Assembly (NCBI GenBank): GCA_002432025.1
Contig: DJFE01000008.1
Location: 1-14,917, forward strand
Source: Candidatus Avelusimicrobium stercoris
Lineage (GTDB): Bacteria > Elusimicrobiota > Elusimicrobia > Elusimicrobiales > Elusimicrobiaceae
Direction of reading: 5' to 3'
Length of the DNA: 14,917 nucleotides
In this document: in pieces, positions 7,358-12,859 of the stretch
Layout: the number at the start of each line of letters is the position of its first letter
Position numbering within the stretch: the stretch's first letter is position 1
Translations under genes and position numbers: made by a program
The notes under the pieces: model-generated
The model's database searches: none
Seen by the model: the letters and a program-made list of their open reading frames with translations, nothing else
Told to the model about the DNA's origin: nothing

Positions 7358-7921
7358 ATGAACGGACTTTGGATTATTGTTATTTTGGCGGTGGTATTTG
7401 TAATTTACGCCGTCAGCGTGTATAACGGGTTTGTACTTTTAAAGAACCGCGCCACCGAGGCTTGGAGCGATATTGAAGTGCAAATGAAACGCCGCTACGA
7501 TTTAATCCCCAATTTGGTGGAAACCGTAAAGGGATATGCCAAGCACGAAAGCGGCACCTTGGAAAAGGTCATCCAAGCGCGCAATATGGCTATGGCCGCG
7601 CAAGGGAATATGAAGGAAATTGCCCAAAGCGAAAATATGCTCACGGGCGCGTTAAAGTCCGTGTTTGCCTTGTCCGAAAGCTACCCGGACTTAAAGGCCA
7701 ATGCCAACTTTATGGAATTGCAGCGTGAACTGCGCGACACCGAGGATAAAATCCAGGCCGCGCGCCGCTTTTACAACGGTAACGTGCTGGCGCTTAATAC
7801 CAAGATTGAAATGTTCCCCAGCAACATTGTGGCTTCTATGTTCCACTTTGAAAAACGGGAATTTTTTGAATTGGCGGACGGTGAACAGGCGGCCCGCCAA
7901 CCCGTAAAAGTGCAATTCTAA
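7358..7921 (+). CDS. lemA: LemA family protein
   Basis: This 187-residue protein has one N-terminal membrane helix (~5-26) and a long helical domain with the LemA hallmarks: NRATEAWSDIEVQMKRRYD, LIPNLVETVKGY, then YPDLKANANFMELQRELRDTE and ARRFYNGNVLALN. The C-terminal FPSNIVASMFHFEKREFFEL is characteristic of the family. The biochemical role of LemA is not settled. It is very often encoded next to an HtpX-type protease or TPM-domain proteins and is thought to take part in membrane or envelope protein quality control. Here the stop of the LtaS-like gene overlaps its ribosome site (AAGGAG 7347-7352) and the htpX-like gene follows by 12 nt, so all three are surely co-transcribed. A second, divergent paralogue lies downstream on the opposite strand. 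Confidence 0.95.
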   Translation: MNGLWIIVILAVVFVIYAVSVYNGFVLLKNRATEAWSDIEVQMKRRYDLIPNLVETVKGYAKHESGTLEKVIQARNMAMAAQGNMKEIAQSENMLTGALKSVFALSESYPDLKANANFMELQRELRDTEDKIQAARRFYNGNVLALNTKIEMFPSNIVASMFHFEKREFFELADGEQAARQPVKVQF

Positions 7922-7933
7922 TGGGAGCCGTAA

Positions 7934-8923
7934 ATGGCTACCACCTACGACTTTATAAAACAAAACAAGCGGCGCACCGTGCTGCTTGTTTTGTTGTTTC
8001 CTGTCCTGTTTGCACTCTTAACGTGGGGCGTGTTTGCTCTTGTCTTTTTTGTGATAGGGGGCGACCCGTACGCCACGGTAAGTGAATTTCAGGCCACCGA
8101 CCAAATGGCGCAACTCAACCAACTGATGCTGTATGTTTTGCCCATTTGCTGGGGGCTTGCAATGGTGTGGATGGCCGTTTCCTACTTTACGGGCGACCAC
8201 ATTATTTTAAATAGCGTAAATGCCGTCCCGGTAACGGCTTACGACCAGCCGGAAATCTATCGCTTGGTGGAAAACCTGTGCATTACGCGCGGCCTGCCTA
8301 CTCCCAAAATCTATATTTTAAACGACAACGCGCTAAACGCCTTTGCCACCGGGCGGGACCCGGAGCACGCTTCCTTGGCGCTTACCAAGGGAATTGTAAA
8401 AAGACTGGACCGCGCAGAATTGGAGGGCGTGATTGCGCACGAACTCGCACATATAGAAAACCGCGATATCCGCCTGATGTTAATTACCGTGGCGGGTATT
8501 TCGTTCTTTACGCTGGCGGGCGAAATTTGTTTTAGGATGGGGTTAAGCCGCGGGCGAAGTAAAGAGAGCGGAAAGGCAAGTCTGCTGTTTTTTGTGCTGG
8601 GTGTTATCTGCCTGATTTACGGCTATATTATTGCGCCGCTGTTGCGTTTGGCGGTGTCCCGCGCGCGCGAATACCAGGCGGATGCCACAGCGGCCCTGAC
8701 TACGCGCAACCCGCGAGCCTTGGCCAGTGCGCTTAAAAAAATATCTGCTTGTCCGTATGTAGAGGATATCCAAGAACACTCCTCTATGGCGGCAATGTGT
8801 ATTGAAAGCCCTATGGGCCCGATGGGTATGGGGCTGTTTGGCTCTCTTTCCGGCTTAATGGCTACGCACCCGCCCATTGAAAAGCGCATCCAGGTACTTT
8901 TGGAAATGGACCGCGGCGCTTAA
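7934..8923 (+). CDS. htpX: HtpX-like M48 membrane zinc protease
   Basis: M48-family metalloproteases of the HtpX type cut misfolded integral membrane proteins. The 329-residue sequence has membrane segments at ~15-41 and 63-84, and two more at ~182-200 and 216-238. The zinc site is H169-E170-LA-H173 in VIAHELAHIENRD, with the third ligand E246 in SRAREYQADA. NDNALNAFATGRDPEHA is also typical, as is the terminal ATHPPIEKRIQVL. Length is a little above E. coli HtpX (~293), due mainly to the N-terminal loop before the second helix. The gene follows lemA by 12 nt with GGGAG (7923-7927) as ribosome site. The lemA-htpX pair is a recurrent arrangement and supports a joint role in envelope protein turnover. 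No catalytic residue is missing. Confidence 0.94.
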   Translation: MATTYDFIKQNKRRTVLLVLLFPVLFALLTWGVFALVFFVIGGDPYATVSEFQATDQMAQLNQLMLYVLPICWGLAMVWMAVSYFTGDHIILNSVNAVPVTAYDQPEIYRLVENLCITRGLPTPKIYILNDNALNAFATGRDPEHASLALTKGIVKRLDRAELEGVIAHELAHIENRDIRLMLITVAGISFFTLAGEICFRMGLSRGRSKESGKASLLFFVLGVICLIYGYIIAPLLRLAVSRAREYQADATAALTTRNPRALASALKKISACPYVEDIQEHSSMAAMCIESPMGPMGMGLFGSLSGLMATHPPIEKRIQVLLEMDRGA

Positions 8924-8933
8924 TTTATCCATA

Positions 8934-8959
8934 AAAAGGCCCCTTTTACGGGGCCTTTT
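8934..8959. terminator. Bidirectional terminator between converging genes
   Basis: Perfect 10-bp stem AAAAGGCCCC 8934-8943 / GGGGCCTTTT 8950-8959 with loop TTTTAC. It begins 10 nt after the htpX-like stop and touches the stop codon of the minus-strand lemA paralogue, so it ends both transcripts. Confidence 0.93.
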
Positions 8960-9499
8960 CTATTCCATTACTTTGTCTAAACTGGGGTCAAAGTCAAAAT
9001 ATTCGTAGGGTTCAAACTCAAACATTTTGGCGATTAAGTTAAGCGGTATGACGGCCGCAATTGTGTTAAAATCGCGCGCTGCGCTGTTGTATTTCTTTTT
9101 GGCGCTTTGTACTTTTCCTTCGGCGTAAATAATACTTTTTTGCAGTTTTAAAAAGTGTTCGTCCGTCTTTAATTCGGGGTGCTTCATCGCGGCGGTGAAG
9201 ACCTTTTTAAATTTTTGGGTGATTTCGTTTTCCTTGGCTACGCGCTCTTGCAGGGTTTGCGCGGTGCGGCAGGCTTCCTTCATATGGGAAAGTTCATAAA
9301 TAAACTCGCGGTCCAACTCGCTAAACGACGCGGCCGATAACGCCAGCACCGGGATTAGTTCCGCGCGGTTCTTCATATTGTTGTCCAGTTTTTGCCAGGC
9401 GTTTTGGGCAGCCTTGTTAAGCGATACGAATTTCAAATACGCCAAAATAAACAGTACCACGCCCATACACATTGCCCCGAATAAGAACCAAATCAGCAT
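8960..9499 (-). CDS. Divergent LemA-family paralogue
   Basis: The 179-residue protein has one N-terminal membrane helix (~2-22) and a helical domain that follows LemA closely in layout. NKAAQNAWQKLDNNMKNRAE corresponds to the NRATEAW segment of lemA, followed by LIPVL. Next come HPELKTDEHFLKLQKS, then SAKKKYNSAARDFNTIAAVIP and a C-terminal MFEFEPYEYFDFD. Sequence identity to the neighbouring lemA looks low, so this is an old or fast-evolving duplicate. The start at 9499 was chosen because GGGAGG stands 9 nt before it and the hydrophobic helix follows at once. An upstream in-frame ATG at 9538 would add 13 residues and lacks a ribosome site. It is transcribed alone, converging on the lemA-htpX operon with a shared terminator. 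Function is likely membrane-associated but unknown. Confidence 0.85.
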   Translation of the reverse strand: MLIWFLFGAMCMGVVLFILAYLKFVSLNKAAQNAWQKLDNNMKNRAELIPVLALSAASFSELDREFIYELSHMKEACRTAQTLQERVAKENEITQKFKKVFTAAMKHPELKTDEHFLKLQKSIIYAEGKVQSAKKKYNSAARDFNTIAAVIPLNLIAKMFEFEPYEYFDFDPSLDKVME

Positions 9500-9508
9500 A
9501 TATAAAAA

Positions 9509-9514
9509 CCTCCC
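9509..9514 (-). promoter_or_regulatory. Shine-Dalgarno fixing the lemA-paralogue start
   Basis: CCTCCC on the plus strand reads GGGAGG on the minus strand, 9 nt upstream of ATG 9499. It rules out the upstream in-frame ATG at 9538. Confidence 0.85.
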
Positions 9515-9542
9515 ATTGACGAACGGCCGGATTATCATTACA

Positions 9543-9571
9543 ATTAAAGTATCGGTCCTGATATACTACAA
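9543..9571 (-). promoter_or_regulatory. Likely promoter of the lemA paralogue
   Basis: On the minus strand, TTGTAG (9566-9571) and TTTAAT (9543-9548) are separated by 17 bp. The -10 is good and the -35 is weak. It would start transcription about 35 nt before ATG 9499. It overlaps the promoter region of the divergent symporter gene. Confidence 0.45.
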
Positions 9572-9579
9572 AGTATAAT
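9559..9579 (+). promoter_or_regulatory. Promoter region of the symporter gene
   Basis: Two candidate -10 elements are seen: an extended form TGaTATACT at 9559-9567 and a perfect TATAAT at 9574-9579. Neither has a clear -35. Starts would fall at about 9574 or 9586, the latter exactly at the first stem of the structured leader. TATACT 9562-9567 and AGTATA 9572-9577 also form a small dyad shared with the opposite promoter. Confidence 0.5.
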
Positions 9580-9585
9580 GATTAA

Positions 9586-9657
9586 CCCGCCAGAAATCAA
9601 GGACCGGGCGGGAAAATCGGTCAGTTTGCAGTTTCTTGTCGGGCCGGCTTACGCCGG
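9586..9657 (+). promoter_or_regulatory. Structured leader with possible H-type pseudoknot
   Basis: Stem 1 is CCCGCC 9586-9591 with GGCGGG 9607-9612. Within its loop GACCG 9602-9606 can pair with CGGTC 9618-9622 just downstream, which is the arrangement of an H-type pseudoknot with an A-rich third loop (AAAAT 9613-9617). A separate hairpin CCGGC 9644-9648 / GCCGG 9653-9657 with loop TTAC follows, about 20 nt before the ribosome site. I do not recognise a known riboswitch class. The pairing is seen in the sequence, and a regulatory role is inference. Confidence 0.4.
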
Positions 9658-9677
9658 AACTTTTACGGATTATCTAC

Positions 9678-9683
9678 GGAGGG
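9678..9683 (+). promoter_or_regulatory. Shine-Dalgarno of the symporter
   Basis: GGAGGG lies 3 nt before ATG 9687. The short spacing is slightly unusual but no other start in this frame has a site. It rules out the longer reading frame from 9636. Confidence 0.75.
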
Positions 9684-9686
9684 AAT

Positions 9687-11285
9687 ATGTTGCTTACGCT
9701 GTCGTCGTTTGCAGGTTTTACGGCGCTTGTGCTGGGCCTGTCGTATTACCTGACACGCAAGAAAGACGTATCATCCTCGGAAGGCTACTTTTTGGCCGGA
9801 AGAGGACTTACCGGGTGGGTGATTGCCGCCTCACTCTTGCTTACAAACCTATCTACCGAACAAATGGTGGGCTTAAACGGCCAAGGATATATGTTTAATA
9901 TGTCCGGTATGGGGTACGAAATCGGGGCGTCTTTGGCGCTTATTATCGTGGCGTTTTTCTTTCTGCCGCGCTACTTAAAAAAGGGTTACGCCACTATTCC
10001 GGACTTCGTGGGCGACCGCTATGACGGCGCCACCAAGCAGTTTGTAAACTTTTTGTTCTTGGCGGGGTATGTGCTTATCCTGTTGCCGACGGTGCTGTAT
10101 TCCGGCGCGATTGGTATGGGCGGTATCTTTGACATTATGGGCACGTTTCACCTTTCCCCGATGATGGCTATCGTGGTGGTTGTGGTGGCGATTGGCGTGC
10201 TGGGGTGCTTATATACCATTTTTGGCGGGCTTCGCATTATGGCGATTGCCGATACGCTTAACGGTATTGGGCTCATTATCGGCGGGATGATGGTGCCGCT
10301 GTTTGCCCTAGCCTATGTGGGCGACGGCAACATTTTAGCGGGCCTTACCGAGGTAGTAAAAGCCCACCCGGAAAAATTTAATGCTATCGGCTCTGCCACC
10401 GATCCGGTTCCCTTTGCTACGATGTTTACGGGGATGTTCCTCGTCAACCTGTTTTACTGGGGCTGCAACCAGACGATTATCCAGCGCGCCTTGGCGGCCA
10501 AGAACTTAAAGGAAGGGCAAAAGGGCCTTTTGTTGTGCGCTATTTTTAAACTGATTGGGCCTATTTACTTAATTATCCCGGGCATTGTGGCGTTCCACAT
10601 CTTCCAAAGTACGCCCTTGGAAGTGGGTGATATGGCCTACCCGATGCTGGTTAATAAAGTATTGCCGTTTTATTTAATCGGCTTCTTTGCGGCGGTGCTG
10701 TTCGGGGCGATTTTAAGTTCGTTTAACGCGGCCTTGAACTCCACCTCCACCCTGTTTATGCTTAACGTCTATAAGCCGCTTATCAAACCGACGGCCACGG
10801 ACGAAGAACTTGTCCACAAGGGCAAATATGTGGGTATTTTATTGGCGGTGTTTTCTATGATTGTGGCGCCGCTGATTGCCAAGGCTCCCTCGGGCCTGTT
10901 TAACTATTTGCAAATGGTAAACGGCTTTTACAACGTGCCGATTTTCACGCTGATTATCTTCGGTATGCTCAATAAAACGGCCCCGGCGTGGTCGGCCAAG
11001 GTTACGCTGGTGTTCTTTATGGTGGGCTACGGCCTTACGCAGTTGGGCGTGATTAAGACGGATTTGCATTTCCTGCATATCTTGGCTATTTTGTTTGCGG
11101 TGTCCATTGCGTTTATGTACATTACGGGCAAACTGTGGCCGGCCAAAAACCGCTACGACGACGGGAAAGACCTCAACATTGTGGACAATACGCCGTGGAA
11201 TTTGGGCGTAACCGTCAGCGTGGCGATTGTGCTGTGCGTGTTTGGCGTGTATATCTTATTTTCCAAATTGGGTATTGCCGCTTAA
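9687..11285 (+). CDS. YidK-like sodium:solute symporter (SSS family)
   Basis: This 532-residue, highly hydrophobic protein belongs to the SSS (TC 2.A.21) family, sugar branch, and resembles E. coli YidK and Vibrio SGLT. It would move a sugar-like solute inward with Na+. Visible family motifs are EGYFLAGRGLTGWVIAAS, then NLSTEQMVGLNGQGY, and TIPDFVGDRYD. FGGLRIMAIADTLNGIG, NLFYWGCNQTIIQRALAAK and GAILSSFNAALNSTSTLF follow. S344 and S345 in the last one match the pair that binds Na+ in vSGLT. About 13-14 membrane segments are expected. The start ATG 9687 follows GGAGGG closely, and an extension to 9636 would be hydrophilic and has no ribosome site. The gene stands alone between a structured leader and a terminator, so the context does not give the substrate. 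Similarity to YidK seems high along the whole length, but YidK's own substrate is not established. Confidence 0.9.
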   Translation: MLLTLSSFAGFTALVLGLSYYLTRKKDVSSSEGYFLAGRGLTGWVIAASLLLTNLSTEQMVGLNGQGYMFNMSGMGYEIGASLALIIVAFFFLPRYLKKGYATIPDFVGDRYDGATKQFVNFLFLAGYVLILLPTVLYSGAIGMGGIFDIMGTFHLSPMMAIVVVVVAIGVLGCLYTIFGGLRIMAIADTLNGIGLIIGGMMVPLFALAYVGDGNILAGLTEVVKAHPEKFNAIGSATDPVPFATMFTGMFLVNLFYWGCNQTIIQRALAAKNLKEGQKGLLLCAIFKLIGPIYLIIPGIVAFHIFQSTPLEVGDMAYPMLVNKVLPFYLIGFFAAVLFGAILSSFNAALNSTSTLFMLNVYKPLIKPTATDEELVHKGKYVGILLAVFSMIVAPLIAKAPSGLFNYLQMVNGFYNVPIFTLIIFGMLNKTAPAWSAKVTLVFFMVGYGLTQLGVIKTDLHFLHILAILFAVSIAFMYITGKLWPAKNRYDDGKDLNIVDNTPWNLGVTVSVAIVLCVFGVYILFSKLGIAA

Positions 11286-11298
11286 ACAAGCGTTTTAT

Positions 11299-11335
11299 AA
11301 AAAGAGGGCGGGGCGAGAGTTCCGCTCTTTTTTTT
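11299..11335 (+). terminator. Terminator of the symporter gene
   Basis: AAAGAG (11301-11306) plus CGG pair with CCGCTCTTT (11322-11330) across a small bulge, followed by T's to 11335. The T-run merges with the -35 region of the next gene's promoter, so terminator and promoter are packed together. Confidence 0.75.
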
Positions 11336-11363
11336 GTTTGGGCGGGGGAAAACTTGTTATAAT
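11334..11363 (+). promoter_or_regulatory. Extended -10 promoter of the RDD-pilin gene
   Basis: TGtTATAAT at 11355-11363 is a perfect -10 with the extended TG. TTGTTT at 11334-11339 is a weak -35 at 18 bp. The 13-nt element TTGTTATAATAAA recurs upstream of the MsbA-like gene. Confidence 0.75.
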
Positions 11364-11386
11364 AAACTAGACGAAAGGAGAATTTT

Positions 11387-12244
11387 ATGACAGAAACCCG
11401 CATTAATATTATGGACCCGCAGCCCGTCCCCGTACAGCCCGCGGCGGCGGATGAAACGCCCAAAGTGGTGTATGCCACGGTAACCGAACGGTTTGTAGCC
11501 TTGCTGATTGATTACGGCGTTATTTTTATCCCGGGGCAATTTATCGGGCTTGCCATTTTAAAGATTTTAGGGCCGTATGCCCAAATGTGGCAGATTGCGG
11601 CGGTGCTTGTGGGCATTAACGCCCTGTTTGTGCTGTACGAAGCCATTTTCTCGTGTGGCGACCGCGTAACCCTCGGCAAGGCCTTGGTGGGTATTGCGGT
11701 AGTAAAACAGGATTTGAGCGGTCCCGTGTCGTTCCCGCGGGCGTTTATGCGTGCGGTCGGTTATTACATCAGCGGCGCACTTTTAATGTGTGGCTTTTTG
11801 TTTGCCTTTTTTGATGACAGACACCGCGCCTTGCACGATTTTTTAGGTGGCAGTGTGGTGGTGCAAATCCGCCAAAAGGCCTGGTGGGAGCGCTTGCTCG
11901 TTCGGCTGTTGGGCACGCTGCTGCTGGTGGGCTTTGCGTGGGTGATGTACCAGCAATGCTTTGGCGGCGGCTCCGTGGTGCAACAGTATTACGTAAACAG
12001 AGCCAAAGCGCAACTGCAAAATGTGGCGTTGTTGGAAGAAGCCCATTACGCGCGCTACGGGTACTATACCAACGATTTACTGCGCTTGTCGCTCCTGTCT
12101 GGCGACCCGGTGCAATTCCAGCGCGATACGCAGAAGGTCCTTTCGCCCAAAGGGTTTAGAATCGGCGTGCAAAAGGATTCCTACAAAATTATGGCGTACG
12201 CCAAAGATACCAATAAAACGCCCGTTTACTTTTCTAGTAAATAG
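11387..12244 (+). CDS. RDD-family membrane protein with C-terminal pilin-like domain
   Basis: The 285-residue protein begins with a Pro-rich cytoplasmic stretch (1-30). An RDD domain follows (~31-160) with the conserved R35 and D42 in ERFVALLIDYG, GDRVTLGKALVGIAVV (91-106) and FDDRHRALHD (142-151). Membrane segments are ~36-58, 68-88 and 122-141. A fourth helix (~169-188) leads into residues 200-285, which look like a type IV pilin or pseudopilin globular domain: NRAKAQLQNVALLEEAHYARYGYYTND has the Ala-rich helix, the aromatic-rich turn and the GYYT step. KGFRIGV and YKIMAYAKD are strand-like. It has no prepilin peptidase site. RDD proteins have no settled general role, though some are linked to ion transport. 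The C-terminal part may face the periplasm and interact with pilins or the envelope. Ribosome site AAAGGAG is 6 nt before ATG. Confidence 0.8.
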   Translation: MTETRINIMDPQPVPVQPAAADETPKVVYATVTERFVALLIDYGVIFIPGQFIGLAILKILGPYAQMWQIAAVLVGINALFVLYEAIFSCGDRVTLGKALVGIAVVKQDLSGPVSFPRAFMRAVGYYISGALLMCGFLFAFFDDRHRALHDFLGGSVVVQIRQKAWWERLLVRLLGTLLLVGFAWVMYQQCFGGGSVVQQYYVNRAKAQLQNVALLEEAHYARYGYYTNDLLRLSLLSGDPVQFQRDTQKVLSPKGFRIGVQKDSYKIMAYAKDTNKTPVYFSSK

Positions 12245-12262
12245 CGTTAAATTTAGACCGAA

Positions 12263-12293
12263 AAAAAGGGAGCCTTAAACGGGCTCCCTTTTT
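12263..12293. terminator. Bidirectional terminator between RDD-pilin gene and dksA
   Basis: Perfect 12-bp stem AAAAAGGGAGCC 12263-12274 / GGCTCCCTTTTT 12282-12293 with loop TTAAACG. The A-tract and T-tract flank it, so both converging genes can end here. Confidence 0.93.
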
Positions 12294-12308
12294 AGTGCTC
12301 AAAACACG

Positions 12309-12686
12309 TTAATCGTGGCTTTTTTCCGTGGAGTGCTGGCAGTTCACGCAGTAGCGCGCAAACGGCATCGCTTTAATGCGTTTTTTGGGGATAGGCTGGC
12401 GGCAATATTCGCAATAGCCGTAAATCCCTTTGTCAATTTTGCGCAAGGCGGCTTCAATCTGCCCAATGGTGTTGTGGGCGTTGCCGGAGAGTTCAAACAA
12501 AATTTCCTTATCCAAACTTTTGGAAGCATCGTCAATCGGGTCGCCTACTTCCGCTTCCGGCATATCCATATTCTTTTTATCTTTCAGGCGGGCGGCGGCG
12601 TCCGCTTTCAGTTCCTCTAAATGTTTTTTAATTTCCTTTAATTCCGCGGCGGTGAGTGCTTCTTTGTTTGCTTTCTTAATAACCAT
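12309..12686 (-). CDS. dksA: DksA/TraR-family zinc-finger regulator
   Basis: DksA-family proteins enter the secondary channel of RNA polymerase and, with ppGpp, adjust rRNA and amino-acid promoters. This 125-residue protein has an N-terminal coiled coil (~10-85) with the acidic tip motif D49-PI-D52-D-A54 matching DxxDxA of DksA. A C4 zinc finger follows: C92-EY-C95 and C113-VN-C116, in GYCEYCRQPIPKKRIKAMP and RYCVNC. FGYC- and RL-A-P-like positions are kept. It is shorter than E. coli DksA (151) because the N-terminal helix is trimmed, which is common outside Proteobacteria. The start has AAAGGA 8 nt upstream. The gene is monocistronic, ends at a shared terminator and is divergent from the MsbA-like gene. 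A TraR-like or YocK-like relative is an alternative, but the DxxDxA tip favours a DksA-like function. Confidence 0.85.
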   Translation of the reverse strand: MVIKKANKEALTAAELKEIKKHLEELKADAAARLKDKKNMDMPEAEVGDPIDDASKSLDKEILFELSGNAHNTIGQIEAALRKIDKGIYGYCEYCRQPIPKKRIKAMPFARYCVNCQHSTEKSHD

Positions 12687-12721
12687 ACAACAAGTCCTTT
12701 CTATACAAAAATTTGGGTCCG

Positions 12722-12738
12722 AACGGGCTGTTCCCGTT
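12722..12738 (-). other. Hairpin in the dksA leader
   Basis: AACGGG 12722-12727 / CCCGTT 12733-12738 form a perfect 6-bp stem with a 5-nt loop. It lies between the predicted promoter and the ribosome site of dksA. There is no T-run, so it is not a terminator. It could influence stability or translation. Confidence 0.4.
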
Positions 12739-12755
12739 TGGATAACTGTTTGATT

Positions 12756-12784
12756 AGTTTAGCAAAGTAAAAATAACTTTGCAA
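12756..12784 (-). promoter_or_regulatory. Likely promoter of dksA
   Basis: On the minus strand, TTGCAA (12779-12784) and TAAACT (12756-12761) have a 17-bp spacer. Each box matches four of six consensus bases. The leader would be about 60 nt. Confidence 0.5.
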
Positions 12785-12799
12785 CCCCCGCCGGTTCTG

Positions 12800-12829
12800 C
12801 GGACAAACGCGCCGGGGAATTGTTATAAT
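12800..12829 (+). promoter_or_regulatory. Extended -10 promoter of the MsbA-like gene
   Basis: TGtTATAAT at 12821-12829 is a perfect extended -10. CGGACA at 12800-12805 gives four of six -35 matches at 18 bp. It shares the element TTGTTATAATAAA with the RDD-pilin promoter. Confidence 0.75.
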
Positions 12830-12859
12830 AAAATAAGCCGTTTTATACCGGAGATTTCT

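Noticed and set aside
9586..9622. preQ1 riboswitch, suggested by the small pseudoknot with A-rich loop and a queuosine gene in the same window
   Set aside because: The sequence does not match the preQ1-I consensus that I remember, and the downstream gene is a symporter of the SSS sugar branch, not a queuosine gene.
9578..9898. 106-codon plus-strand frame over the symporter leader
   Set aside because: Out of frame with the symporter, no ribosome site, and its 3' part is a shadow of the symporter gene.
12779..12859. 27-residue N-terminal extension of the MsbA-like protein
   Set aside because: The promoter at 12800-12829 lies inside it, and ATG 12860 has a ribosome site.
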